64,000 bases of DNA from Erythroxylum novogranatense (taxonomy: Eukaryota > Streptophyta > Magnoliopsida > Malpighiales > Erythroxylaceae): assembly GCA_029891385.1 (NCBI GenBank), contig CM057233.1, forward strand, positions 12,155,460 to 12,219,459. Direction: 5' to 3'. The first letter of the stretch is position 1, and each line of letters begins with the position of its first letter. The position numbers were made by a program, and so were the translations under genes. Below, in pieces: positions 23,860-35,825 of the stretch. The notes beneath the pieces were generated by a model. That model did not search any database. It was not told the DNA's origin and saw only the letters and a list, made by a program, of their open reading frames with translations.

Positions 23860-25100
23860 AAGTGTTGAGCAAGGAAATCACTAAGGAGTGCCATCACTCC
23901 ATATGGGCAGGACATCATGGTGGAATGGTATGTTGACACTTATAGAGCATATATATGATTGGCCCTAAATGAGTGATGATGTCGAGTTAAATGTGAAGAC
24001 TTGTCTTGTGTGCCAACAAGACAAGATGGATCAACATAAGCAAGCTAGGTTGCTAAAACCATTGCCTATTCTGGAGAAGCCTTGGGAGAGTATCTCTATA
24101 GATTTCATCATATGTTTACCAAACTTCGAGGAATGTAGCAATATTATGGTGGTGGCAGATCGATTTAGCAAGTATGTGGTGCTCATCCCTGTGCTTACAA
24201 AATTTATGGCTGAGGATGCAACACGTTTATTCTTTTGTCATGTGATAAAGTATTAAGGTATACCAAAGATGATTGTGAGCGATCGAGACACTCGCTTCAT
24301 CGGGAGGTTTTGGATGGAATTATTTAAGCTATTAGGGTTCGAGCTCAACTTCTTTACAAGCTTTCATCCTCAACTGATGGTCAAACTGAGAGGGTGAATG
24401 CATTGTTAGAGTTATTTTTGTGGAATTATTTGAGTTCCAACTAACATGATTGGGCTAAGTTACTTGATGTTGCTCAATTCTCTTAGAATTTGCAAAAGAA
24501 CGAGACAGGAGCTACTCCGTTTGAGATTGCCACAGGATAACAACCTATGACTCCTCACACTTTGATGATTGGATATAAAGGTACAAGTCTTGCTGTATTC
24601 AAGTTTGCCAAAGGTTGGCATGAGAAAACTAACATGGCACGAGCATACTTGGTAAGGCATGCCAAGCGAATGAAGAAATGGGCAAATGTTAAGAGGAGAC
24701 ATTTGGAGTTTGATGAAGCAGATGTGGTATGGTGAAGCTCCTTCCCCATCAGAGCTGACGGTTTGCCAAAGTACACAAGGGGCTAGTAAGGCAATATGAG
24801 TGCCCTTTTTCTTTGGAGAAAAGGGTCGGTAAGCTAGCCTACCGTTTGGCATTACCCTCACATTTGGAGATGTATCTGGTTTTCCATGTGAGCTTATTAA
24901 AATCGTATCATGCCGACAAGAAGGAGTTGATTAGGGGTGAGTTAAGGAGAGCAGCCACAACCATCACTACTTCTCACTAGCTGGAGGTAGAGGAGATATT
25001 GATACATCGTGTTATACCAAGGAAGGGTTCCCATCCAAGCTACGTGGAGTACTTTGTGAAATAAAAGATCGAGCTAGTTAAGAGCATGAGCTCACATTAT
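23860..25100 (+). pseudogene. Chromovirus integrase and chromodomain remnant
   Basis: The histidines of the zinc-binding domain (GHHGG near 23910) are followed by CLVCQQDK near 24002. The DDE core can be traced as SISIDFI (near 24095), VSDRDTRFIGRFW (near 24280) and a TERVNALLE-like stretch (near 24385). The C-terminal GPY-type region is readable across frames (ATGxQPMTPHTL, KFAKGWHEKTNMA, RRHLEFDEADVVW). A chromodomain-like tail (LEVEEILIHRVIPRKGSHPS, VEYFV) lies near 24980-25065. Stops are frequent, for example at 23946, 24256 and 24735. Confidence 0.85.
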
Positions 25101-25169
25101 GGGACTATAGGGACATGATTGAGGCATGCAACAAGGGTGTCGGCCCGAACGAGTAGGGAAAAATGGCAC

Positions 25170-25700
25170 ATTCTGTATGTTTCAAAGCCCACAATGTTCG
25201 GTTCGATCCAAAAGAGTCTTCTAAAGCATGTTAGAATCTTCTAGAAGATTTTGGAACCTTCTAGAAGACCATGGAAGCTTCTAGAACATGGTAGAAGATT
25301 ATGAAAGCTTATGGAACATTGTGGAACAATATGGAACATTATAGAAGCTTGTAGAATATTGTAGATATGTACATAATATACATGAAGTATATAGAGCAGT
25401 GTCGAGAATTCTAGATAGTGATTGTGAGTCTTTGGATCAAATAGATCCTAGCCATCCATTAAGGAGGTGGAAGGTTATAAATACCCAAGGGATTTCGTTT
25501 GTAATATGCATAGAAGTTTTTAGCGATTGCCTTGTAACGCTTTCTTAAGTAATATAAGCATTCTCCAAATTTTCCCATTCTTGTTCTTGTTTTACCCTGC
25601 ATTTTTACTAACTTGTGCTAGTTTTGTTTCTAGCATTCGAGGGAGAGACTGACTTAGTTGTGAGACATACAACTAAGTGCCATACAGTTTATTGGTAAAA
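25170..25700 (+). repeat. Chromovirus 3' LTR
   Basis: Starts TGTATGTTTCAAAGC and repeats the 5' LTR order: short TCTAGAAG/TGGAAGCTT words, GAAGTATATAGAG, a TATA-like TTATAAATACC near 25475, then TAATATAAGCATTC to ACAACTAAGTG. A purine-rich GAGTAGGGAAAAATGG segment precedes it and may be the polypurine tract. Confidence 0.75.
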
Positions 25701-25794
25701 CCATATAGGAGGGACATGGGGGCGTAAAGAAGGGCAGGAAGAAATGAGATTTCTCTCACTTTTGGCGTAGCAAACTCCTAGCAAGAGGCCCTCA

Positions 25795-25838
25795 CAACGG
25801 GCTATTAACTCAGTGGTAGAGCACGTTCTCAATTTTTA
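25795..25838 (+). other. Truncated tRNA-like sequence
   Basis: GGGCTATTAACTCAGTGGT and the following AGAGCAC resemble the 5' half of plastid trnI-GAU (acceptor, D-arm), with differences. No anticodon arm, T-arm or 3' half follows, so this is at most a fragment of transferred organelle DNA. Confidence 0.3.
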
Positions 25839-26765
25839 ATAGAAAGCTAGTGAAATTGAAAAAAAAGTGAAATTGTAATAAATATAAGTAATTAAAAATA
25901 ATATATTTCTATCATATTATTAATAATATAATAAAAGATGTACAATCCATGACTTGTTTAATTTTCATAGGGTTTAATTTTCTGAATGTTAAACCTTAAG
26001 CATATATTTGCATAAAAGTTTTAAGGTTTTTCTTTTTGTCAATTTAAGAATTAATATGGAAACATTGTCGAAAACGTGAACGCCAAGTCAACTTCGTGTG
26101 ATGCCTTGGACTAAGGATCTTTAAAAATGCTGTTTTGTAGTAGAACAGTGTCCCGGGTGTCACCTGCTGTAAGAGAGTAGTTCTAGTTTTTGTTGCAGTT
26201 GGAAGTGGAATTGGAATATTATATTGTATTCATATATTATATTATCTAATGATACCAAAAGTGAACTTTGATCGGTGTTTCTTCTATGACTGTCGTGATT
26301 CTGATTATCTGGGGTTCTATGAAACTGAGGGAGGTGTATGCAGGGAATCTCGAGTGCAGGACACGGTTGGTTCTAATTAATTATCCAACGTCTTCAATTA
26401 AATGTGCAATCTTGACCATTAATTTTCTTTTCCTATTTTGCATTAAGCGTTCAGAAGTCTCGTCTTTCCTTTTTGCTCTTGTTTTCTTGTTATACGGATA
26501 GTAAATTTAGCATCCTTTCCTGGTAAAATGTCCTTCTCGTTTCCTAGGTTCTTTCTGTTGTCATTTTCTGTGTTAACCTCTCAGTTTTGAACCTTTTCTG
26601 ATATCAGTCCAAATTTGGTCTTTTTTCCGATTGCCTGACGTTAAATAGTTGGTGTCTTATTGTTGTTTGGGGTTGGAGTACAATTTTCTTACGAGAGATG
26701 AATTCCTGTATTATTAAGGCGTTGAAACATTGATTCTGATTGTATCTGAAACACCAACTGTAACC
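25839..26765. other. Region upstream of the DTX42-like gene
   Basis: AT-rich sequence that should hold the promoter and 5' leader. No single TATA box is convincing; several TATATTATATT-like runs lie near 26215-26245. Short open frames here lack support. Confidence 0.4.
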
Positions 26766-29700
26766 ATGGCCACAGATGCTGCCATTTCTCTGTGGAAGTA
26801 TGTGGCCAATATGCCTCTTCTTCTGCTCTTCAAGGACACACGGTAGCCTTTCTTTTTCTGTTTTTAAACCTTGGCCTTCGTTTTCCTGAGTTTGCTTCTC
26901 TTATTGGTTGTTGTAAATTCGTGAAACGACAATTCCGTCCCTACGATTTCTTCAGGAATGTCTTCAGGAAAGATGAAGTCGGGCTGGAAATAGCAGAAAT
27001 TGCCATTCCTGCGGTGCTTGCTTTAGTTGCTGATCCTGTTGCATCTTTGATCGATACAGCATTCATTGGCCATATAGGTTTGTGTTTCTCCTCCCATCTT
27101 AATCATAGGCATTCCCTTGAAATCTTTGTCAAAGTTTCCCATTCATTGCTAATTTCTCACATTCGCAACCATATTTTCTTTATCCTCTGGTTATGCATGT
27201 GTTTCTGTTGGGATATAGCATACGTACTTTTATTGTGTGAAAACGCCATTGAATTCAAAGTTGAATGGTTGTTAATAATGTTCTACCGTCTTATTGACCA
27301 TCGTGTACATTAATGATCATGGATTTGCCCATAGTCTTGTCTGTTGGTGTGACAATTGCGAAAGCTATTCTACAATTTCAACACCATGGATAACAAGCTC
27401 CAAAATAGACATTTAGGTCCTAAAAAACCGAAAATACCCTTTAACCTTTCAATGGCCATCTAATTTTCTCATTTAGTGGTTTGAGATTTTCACCATTTTT
27501 CTCTCTTTCTTTTGCTAATTTCTCATTTTTAATAATTTTTCTTCTTTATTCTCTTTCTTTTAATCTCAAAGTTAAAAGGAATGAATTTTGTTAGCCAAGA
27601 TTGAAATAAAATTCAATCCTAATTCTCAATTACAACCAATTACTTTCGGTTGATAAAACCGAATTAACTAGATTTAATCGAGACTAATTGAGTGAAATTG
27701 GATGTGATCAAACTATATAAAGCTAGCGTCATGAAATTTGACATGAATTGGACTTGATAAGAAAGATTAGGTATGAATTACAACTAAACAGATGCAATTA
27801 AATCTAGATGGACACATTTTGACACGAAAGAGACCTAATGGGATGTAATAAGAACAAAATAATATTAAAAATATAAAAGAACCAGACAAAACTACGAATG
27901 AACAGCCGTCGTTCTTTGTTTTCTGACTACTTTCAACATGTATCATATAAAAAAAGGGATATATCAAAGAAGTGCACTTGTAGAGAATGAACACTCCTGA
28001 AAGTGGAAATAGCTTTACGTTGAAGTTGAACTGAAGTGGATTTAACTTGAGTCTGCACCTACTATCTGACATTACATTGACCTAATGCAGCTTTTTTCTA
28101 TAATGTCTCCGCGTAGATGGTATAAAATGCTTTGATTCTACCTTGTGCATATATTACTGATTCCACTCCACTTGAGCATTGATATAATCAAATTATGCAT
28201 TTGCATCTCAGTATGCTATCAAATACTGAACTATAGGAATACGGTCTCCCCATTCAATTATATATAGGTCCTGAGGAGCTTGCTGCCGTGGGAGTTTCTA
28301 TTGCTATTTTCAATCAAGTGTCAAAGATTGCAATATTCCCCCTTGTTAGTGTCACAACATCTTTTGTTGCCGAGGAGGACAGTGTTGGAAGATCAGATAC
28401 TGTAGAACTAGAAAATGTAAAACTTGAAGAAGGCTTTACAGTCAACAAGGAGACAGAAGAGTTGTTACCTAAAGCTGGTATGCTCCTCCGCTAGTTGAAG
28501 AGCCAAATATATGATTATTTTGATGATGACGTCCGATTTGTCTCTAGTTTACATTTGTTCTGTTCCTCTATGACTAGAATTTGCACGACAATCATCTTCA
28601 AAGACTGATAGTTACCCTAATGAGAGAAGGCATATTCCATCTGCTTCTTCAGCAATGGTTGTTGGCTGCGTACTTGGCATCATCCAAGCTGTTTTTCTCA
28701 TTTTGGCTGCTAAACCTATCCTGAACTATATGGGTGTTAAGTCTGTAAGTATTCTGTCAGCTATGTTTGAATGACATGAAATCCTGGTCCCTCATCCTCA
28801 AATTGTTGGGTCACAGGGTATTATTCTTTGGCTGATGGAAATTCTGTTACTTTTTCTGTAATTTATTATATCCTTTCTGAAGGGTTCTCTTGATGATTGA
28901 TATTGATCCAATGTCTATTTGGGATAGCATATGATATCTCTTATATGTTACTGAATTTGTAATCATATGTTCCATATTTCAACTCATTAGTGGAAGTGTA
29001 TTAACTACTTCAGTTGAACATTAACGAAGTGTAGATACCTGAAAGTGTTACCATTATAACTTCCATGCTATCAATGAAAATTGTTTCTGCTAATAATTTT
29101 TTTTTTCCCTCTCTAATGCAGGACTCACCCATGCTAGTACCAGCACAGCAATACTTGGTATTGAGGTCGCTAGGTGCTCCTGCGATTCTTCTTTCTCTGG
29201 CCACACAAGGAGTTTTCAGAGGCATCAAAGACACAAGAACGCCATTGTATGCTACTGGTCAGATAGGATTTCCTTACTTTGTTACATTTTCTTCTTTGGC
29301 ATTAACTTGATCTTTCTTTCCTGGTCAATCCTCATACATTTTTGGTTTGGCATTCCCTGGAAATTTAAAATGGAGTTCTATCTATTTAGATTATTCACGA
29401 GATGAAGCATGTCCATCTTATTATTTTGTACTGACTTTTTTGTCCATTACGTCACCACAGGAAATGAAAAAAGAATATGGTTTTACTCTATGTGACCATT
29501 ATAGCTTGGTCAATGAGAGAGATCTAGTTAACTGCTTCAGTGACTTGCCAATTGCAAATGATCTTCACAAAATAATATCTCAGAAATCTGTTTCTTCTCA
29601 TCTTGGTTAAAGCATTGGGAACACAATTGCTTCCTAAATCTACACCAGCAACCTAATACCCTTTCGCCCTTTTTCTTCATTTTTATTCATAATTTTGGCA

Positions 29701-32391
29701 TTTTTGATTTCCCTTACGTGCCTCTTATATTTCTGATCTACAAAAACCTGAGCTTGTTTTCTTATAGCATGACCAAATAGACTTTGAATGTGAGGTTGGG
29801 TTGTTCAGTCGGCAGTGTACGGGGACATAAACTAGTAAAGTGCTCAGGAACTAACATTTATGTTCTTGATTGATAATCTATACCATTCTTCCCTGCTCTA
29901 GAGAACAATTTAGAGGGTGGTTCCAAGATGTCAAAAGTTTTTGTTATTACATGGTCTCTTCTGATCCATAATTTTCATAAATAGGTGCACCCTGAAGTTT
30001 GTTCATCTTTCATCAAAGCGTAATTTACATTTTTGAGATAAGCGAAATGAAATATAATGCTTGAATCAATCTAAAAGGGCAAGTCGAAAATAAGTGACTG
30101 ACCACATATGGAATGCTGTTGCTATGTTTGAGTCTTATTGCTTTTAATTGAATTGACGAAGCTTTAATTGGTAGTGTTTCCTTTTTCAATTTCACCTCCA
30201 TGGTTGATTTCTCTGGAAAATTTTTAATTTATTGCGGTTTTTGTCATTGTAGTTGTTGGAGATGCAGCAAATATTGTACTAGATTCAATCTTTATATTCA
30301 TATTCCGCCTGAATGTCAGTGGTGCAGCTGTTGCTCATGTTATCTCTCAGTGAGTTACTTAATTTGGCTGTAGTGACATGGCTATTTCTTTTTTATCCTG
30401 CCAATATTGAGGAACTTTATGTTTAATTTCCTTCATTTGTGACTATTCTAGGTACTTGATTGCCTTTATTTTGTTGTGGAAATTGACTGAACATGTTGAT
30501 CTATTACCTCCGAGCGTTAGAAACCTGCAGTTTGGACGGTTTCTGAAAAATGGTCACTTATCTCTCCCTGTCTCACTCAAACACACACACACACACACGT
30601 CAATTTTCTTTTCCTCCTGAGTTCCTTTGAGGAAGTAAATGTCACTCCTCCGTTTTTGGCATTACTTCTTTATGGTAGTTGCGCCGACCTATGCCAGACT
30701 GTTATCTTCAGGATTTCTGCTATTGATGAGGGTGATAGCCGCAACCTTCTGTGTCACATTGGCAGCATCATTGGCTGCAAGGCAGGGATCAACTTCGATG
30801 GCAGCATTTCAGGTTTGCTTGCAGATCTGGTTGGCAACCTCTTTACTTGCAGATGGTCTGGCCGTTGCTGGGCAAGTAAGAATCTTTTCTCTAGCTAATG
30901 CAAATTCTATAGCAAATGGTTCATATTCAAGATTTGGGTCATTTTCCAATTTATGGAGACTTAACAGTATCAAATGAATTGTGTAACAGAAAGGATGAAA
31001 TAGGTTTAATTCAAACAATTTGCTTGTAATGGCATCTTCACGGTCCCACCTCAACAATTTGCTTCTTAGTGAATTATCACATCCTTCATTTGTCATTAGT
31101 TCAAGGACGTCAGTAATCAGGAAGTTTGCAGTGGTTTTTGAATGCTTTTCTAGATTGAATACTTGTCAAGGGTAATCTTACTTTCATGAAATAGATTGTA
31201 AAACCAGTGTTTGAATATCTTGGAATTAGAAATCAAAATATACTGCATGGTTCAACAAACTGTTTTTCTTATCTTCACACGCGCTTTCATTTAAAATCTC
31301 CAAACTTCTTCCATATTCAAACCTACTCATACTCATGGATGTTGAGGATAAAAATTCCTTTTCTGTGTTGTTTTAGCAGTGGATGTAGTACTATATCTGG
31401 GAGTTGCCAAGCCTATTGCTAGATTGTGTCCTTTTATAATATGGTAATAAGTTTCTGTTTTCATAGGCAATGCTTGCAAGTGCTTTTGCCAAGAATGATT
31501 ATGAGAAAGCTGTAACCACTGCTTCACGTGTATTGCAGGTAATTTAATTTCTTTGTATGGGAGCTACTTATACTCTATACAACATTGTAAATCTGTTTTC
31601 CGTTCTGTTACAGCTTGGTTTGGTTCTGGGTCTAGCACTCTCCATTATCCTTCTAGTTGGATTACAATTCGCTTCGAGACTGTTCACAGATGATGTCAAT
31701 GTTTTGCATCTTATTAGTTTGGGCATCCCGGTATTTTCCTGCATCCATTTTCTGGCAACAAGAACAGTTTATCTTCCTTTCTATGCCCTTGGGTTATTCA
31801 TCTATAAGTTTTCAGAGGTTTCCGTTTTCCTGATCAGTTTGTTGCGGTGACTCAACCCATTAATGCACTGGCCTTTGTTTTTGATGGAGTAAACTATGGA
31901 GCTTCTGATTTTGCATATTCTGCATACTCAATGGTATTCTTTGCCATTTACCCTCTCAAAAAATTCATTGGTTGATAATCTTTTTCATCTTTCTTCCTTG
32001 TGGAACTTAACTGGTTTGCTTTCTGAATCATCTAAAATTTACAATCCTAATGATACTTACAATCTTGAATTTGTAATGAGATTCTATTCCTTTTCATCTA
32101 TATGTTTGCTTCTTCCAGGTTGTGGTGGCAATTGTAACTATCTTTAGCTTATTTGCTCTATCCTCAAGCCATGGTTATATTGGTATCTGGACTGCATTAA
32201 CAATATTTATGAGTTTACGGGCGTTTACTGGGTTTTTGAGGTAATTTCTTATATAAAGAAGTAGAAAATAATGCGGCCTCAGTTTACAGGAAATTTTGTG
32301 TGCATTACTCATTGTGGTTTCTGTAAACTTGTACATTCGTATGTGCAGGACCGGAGCTGGAATGGGACCTTGGAGCTTTCTCAGAAGTTGA
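26766..32391 (+). CDS. DTX42-like: MATE efflux transporter, DTX42/AtMATE-like (probable citrate exporter)
   Basis: A membrane antiporter of the MATE family. The Arabidopsis relatives DTX42 (AtMATE) and FRD3 export citrate across the plasma membrane, for aluminium tolerance and iron transport. I assembled 13 exons with GT-AG introns: 26766-26842, 26956-27077, 28268-28477, 28578-28744, 29122-29257, 30253-30349, 30452-30552, 30712-30875, 31467-31538, 31614-31730, 31838-31933, 32119-32240, 32349-32391. They total 1524 nt, 507 aa plus stop, close to the family length. Landmarks: LLLLFKDTR at the N-terminus, SLIDTAFIGHIG (56-67), FNQ...FPLVSVTTSFVAEED (81-104), a polar loop of about 50 residues (105-155) typical of this subgroup, IPSASSAM, LLSLATQGVFRG, SLAARQGSTSMAAFQVCLQI, TQPINALAFVFDGVNYGASD and the ending GPWSFLRS. 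The loop and ending favour DTX42 over FRD3. The ATG at 26766 is chosen because only it reads into exon 2 with the family spacing. Introns 2 (1190 bp) and 5 (995 bp) are long. The gene appears intact; substrate is inferred. Confidence 0.93.
30580..30598. repeat. (AC)n microsatellite in intron 7
   Basis: A short run of about nine CA dinucleotides between exons 7 and 8 of the MATE gene. Confidence 0.9.
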
Positions 32392-32640
32392 TTGAGTTCC
32401 TACTGATTTTTCTGTAGTACAGAATTAATGTACTTTGCATGTAAGCATCCCCTGCGACAGAAAGCCATGTCCAATTGAACAAGAAAGAGAGGAAACCTGT
32501 GATACAACCCAAATCTTTCGATTGTACAAAACAACACTAAACAGAGAATCAATTAGAGAATCTGTAATGAATTTGCCGTATCTTCCATTGAATAGAAAAA
32601 GAAACAAGGAATTCAATTGGGACCTTTTGAGAGGGCCCCT
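32392..32640 (+). other. 3' flank of the DTX42-like gene
   Basis: Probable 3' untranslated sequence. No AATAAA stands out; an AATGAA-type signal near 32565 is possible. The next 200 bp are the LTR of a minus-strand Copia. Confidence 0.4.
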
Positions 32641-32839
32641 TGACAAGTTGGTAACCGCTTTTAGAGAGAAGAAAAGATGTATATATTATTTACAAACCTA
32701 GTTGCAGGTATGTATACATTAACAGATACATTAATAGAGGAAAAGCAAACAGAATAGCTACAACACTATTAACTGTACACTATTAACTGTCAACTAACTA
32801 ACTATATAGTTACCATTTACTATACGTATTACTTTCACA
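32641..32839 (-). repeat. Copia C 3' LTR and polypurine tract
   Basis: On the minus strand ACTTGAGGGGGGAGTG is the standard Copia tract (about 32838-32853), followed by TGAAAGTAATACG. The LTR of about 200 bp is taken to end at TTGTCA near 32641. That edge is less certain because no second LTR or target duplication is available. Confidence 0.6.
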
Positions 32840-32853
32840 CTCCCCCCTCAAGT

Positions 32854-33480
32854 TGGAGATGGAGAAGAAACCAATCCCAACTTGACACCAATACTGTTGA
32901 ACTGAGGAGCTGCTAATGATTTGGTAAACACATCAGCAACCTACTCATGTGTTGCAACATAACGTGGATGAATAAACCCTTCCTTAAACTTGTTTATCAC
33001 AATATGGCAATCAATTTCTAGGTGTTTAGTCTTCTCATGAAACACGGGATTAGCTGTGATGTAGAGAGCAGATTGATTATCACACTAGAGATCAATCGGA
33101 AGTGGAATCATCACCCTGAAATCCTGGAGCAATACGTAAGCTATTGAAGCTCACACATTCGGTACCCGTACTCCTATATTTGGCTTCACAACTAGATCTA
33201 TAAACTGTAATTTGTTTTTAACTCTTTCAGCTGATCAAGGAGCTACCCAAGAAAACACAATATCCACTCACAAACTTCTTAGATATGGGGCAAGATGCCC
33301 AATCATTATCACAGTAACACGACAACTACAGACTACTCTGACTGTTATAAAACAAGCTCTTCTTTGTAGTATGAACAAGGAAACGCAAGACGTGCATAAC
33401 CCCATCCTAGTGAGCTTGCGTAGGAGAAGCCACAATCTGACTAAGTTGTTGAACATTAAAGGTGATGTCAGGTCAGGTCA
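32854..33480 (-). pseudogene. Copia C RNase H remnant
   Basis: The minus strand reads RVVGRLLYL just upstream (ending the RT frame), then QQLSQIVASPTQAH-like text, an SRSSCEAKYR-like RNase H stretch, [13 protein letters not shown] text (family form DNQSA), [12 protein letters not shown] and ADVFTKSLAAPQFN near the end. Frameshifts and stops break it several times. Confidence 0.75.
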
Positions 33481-34406
33481 TATTGAGATAAAGCAATCTC
33501 CCAACTACCCTCCCGTACCTATCCGCATCTTGGAGTAGCTCACTGTGCTCATCAAACTTATGATTTCTAGGCAGTGGAGTGACAGTAGCATTAGAGTCAA
33601 CAAGTCCACAATAAGCTAGGATATCCTGGAGATATTTCTTCTGAGAAAGAAAAGTACCTACAGGAGTTCGAATTACCTCAACACCAAGGAAATACTTAAC
33701 ATTTCTCAGATCCTTGATGGTGAAAATAGAATGAAAAATTTTCTTTACAGCAACGATATCTGCCTCACAAGTCCCCCCAATTAAAACATCATCAACATAT
33801 ACCAAGAGAGCAATAAAGCCACGTTTGTTTGTCATAGTAAACAAACAAGGATCATAGACTGACTGAGAAAAACCATAGTTCAGAATTTGAGTAGTAAATT
33901 CAGAGTTCCACTCCCTAGATGCTTGTTTCAACTCATACAAGAACCTTTTTAATCTACATACTTCACCTTGTCTAGCTTTGATGTAACCCTCGGGTGGAAT
34001 CAAGTAAACTTCCTCCTTCAAATACCCATGCAAGAATGCATTATTGATATCCAGTTGATGAACAAACCAATGTTGCAAAGTTGCTAGAGCAAGAAAAGTC
34101 CTCACGGTGACTAATTTAGCAACAGGTGAGTGAAAAACTATCAAAGAAATCAATACTTGTTGTTTGGTTATACCCTTTTGCCACCAATCTAGCCTTATAT
34201 CTCTCCACATTTCCATTAGAGTCAAACTTCACCTTGAAAACCCATTTGAATCCTATAGCCTTCTTTCCTTTCAGTAGCTTTGTGAGCTCCCATGTCTGAT
34301 TTTCTTCAAGAGTTGACAACTCCTTGTTCATAGCCTTTACCCATTCTTCATATTGTACAACTTGTTTATAAGACTGAGGTTCCACGATTTTCTTAACATT
34401 AGTCAT
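33473..34406 (-). pseudogene. Copia C reverse transcriptase
   Basis: Two overlapping frames make up most of an RT. The N-terminal part (34406-34116) has WVKAMNKELSTLEENQTWEL, GFKWVFKVKFDSNG and YKARLVAKGYNQ. After a frameshift near 34130-34150 the rest (to 33473) has HQLDINNAFLHGYLKEEVYL, PPEGY, LYELKQASREW, the catalytic LLVYVDDVLIGG and KYFLGVEV. The active-site aspartates are present, but the frameshift and the damage up- and downstream make the polyprotein non-functional. Confidence 0.9.
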
Positions 34407-34830
34407 AAAAGTTGTATAAGTAGGAGAAACAGCATAACCTTAATCAGAATCTGCTAAAATACTGCTGCAAGTCACATAATCCTACATCCATACTGGTGAC
34501 CTACGTTATCTTAAACGTTGTCTGAGTTCTGTCGCAAGTACAATATTGTCATGTAGATTCTCAACCATTCCCTCTTATTCATGTGGTCCATGATCTAGAC
34601 CGACATCTTCTGCCAAATCTTCAAGATCTACAAGAACTCGTCTCTCCTAAGCCTCCTTTACACCAGAAACACCTTCAACAGATGTACCCACCCCTAAATC
34701 ATTAAAAACAACATCATTCGAATTCTAAACTGGATTGGAAATTTCAACAGTGTCATGATATCTGTTCTGGTCTACCTCAGCAAAAGGAAAAACATTCTCA
34801 TAAAATACCACATCCCTTGAATTGAACACC

Positions 34831-35710
34831 TTATGAGTTTCCAAAGCATACTTTGTATGCCTTCTGTCCTACTGCATATCCCACCATTACACATTTGGTG
34901 GCCCTTGCGTCTAGTTTTGCCTTCCTTGGAGCCGTATTAGTAACATAACACAAACATCCAAAAATTTTCAATCTGTCATAATCTGGGACTGTGTGATACA
35001 GCAACTTAAAAGGAGATCTCCAATCAAGAACATGAGTTGGTAATCGGTTGATAATATATGTTGCAGTTAAAATTGCCTCTCCCCAAAATCTGTTAGGCAT
35101 CTTTGCTTAAAACAATAATACTCTTGCAACAAATGCTTATGCTTCCTCTCCACTAATCCATTCCGCTACGGAGTATATGGACATGTACGTTGGTGCATGA
35201 TGCCCTTTGCAATAAAAAAAGCTACTTCAATTGTCATTAACAAATTCTGTCCCATTATCCATCCTCACTTTCTTGACTTTAACATCAACTTGGTTTTCTA
35301 CCATATTGACAAAGCCTTGCAAGGCCTCCGGTACTTGGGACTTATACTTAAGCAAAACAGTCCAAGTTGCCCTGCTAAAGTCATCAATAATAGTTAAAAT
35401 GCAATGACAAGAATCAAGACTTGCCTGTTTATACGGACCCTAGACATCAACATGTAAGAGTTCCATCGCTTGTTTGGCATTAACAGAAGCACCAACTAGA
35501 AAAGGAAGTCTCTGTTGCTTTGCCAAATGGCATATGTCATAAGGATCAGTCAACTCTTTTGTATCAATACATGTAATATGTTTCAATACTATAAATGAAG
35601 CATGGCCAAGTCTCGAATGCCAAAGTGCATCATCTTTATTCATTAAGGGGTGGGAAATACAAGAATTGAAAAGTACATTTTTTGGAGTAAAAAGCATTAT
35701 CAATCCTATT
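34831..35710 (-). pseudogene. Copia C integrase remnant
   Basis: The minus strand gives the GAG-pre-integrase zinc region (ALWHSRLGHASFIVLKHI, then CHLAKQQRLPF, then MELLHVDV with the first catalytic Asp) at 35703-35440. After a gap with stops comes the end of the core and its tail (NRFWGEAILTATYIINRLPT, FGCLCYVTN, KCVMVGY) at 35100-34831. The frame is split into pieces. Confidence 0.85.
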
Positions 35711-35825
35711 TACTGGTATGGTGTCTATACAGGATTTCACATAGCTATTTATTACAGAGGAATCAAAGGATTTGGAAGTAAGTATGTACAAGGTTCCTAC
35801 CACTTCTCCCACAGCAATGATGCTG

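Noticed and set aside
29347..29610. 87-codon open frame inside the MATE gene
   Set aside because: It lies in intron 5; exon 5 joins exon 6 in frame with the family sequence without it.
33212..33538. 108-codon plus-strand frame in Copia C
   Set aside because: Opposite strand of the Copia RNase H region; no independent support.
33473..34225. Reverse transcriptase as a possible integrated pararetrovirus
   Set aside because: Integrase lies upstream of RT, with a Copia polypurine tract and an LTR downstream; pararetroviruses lack integrase and have movement and coat protein motifs, none seen.
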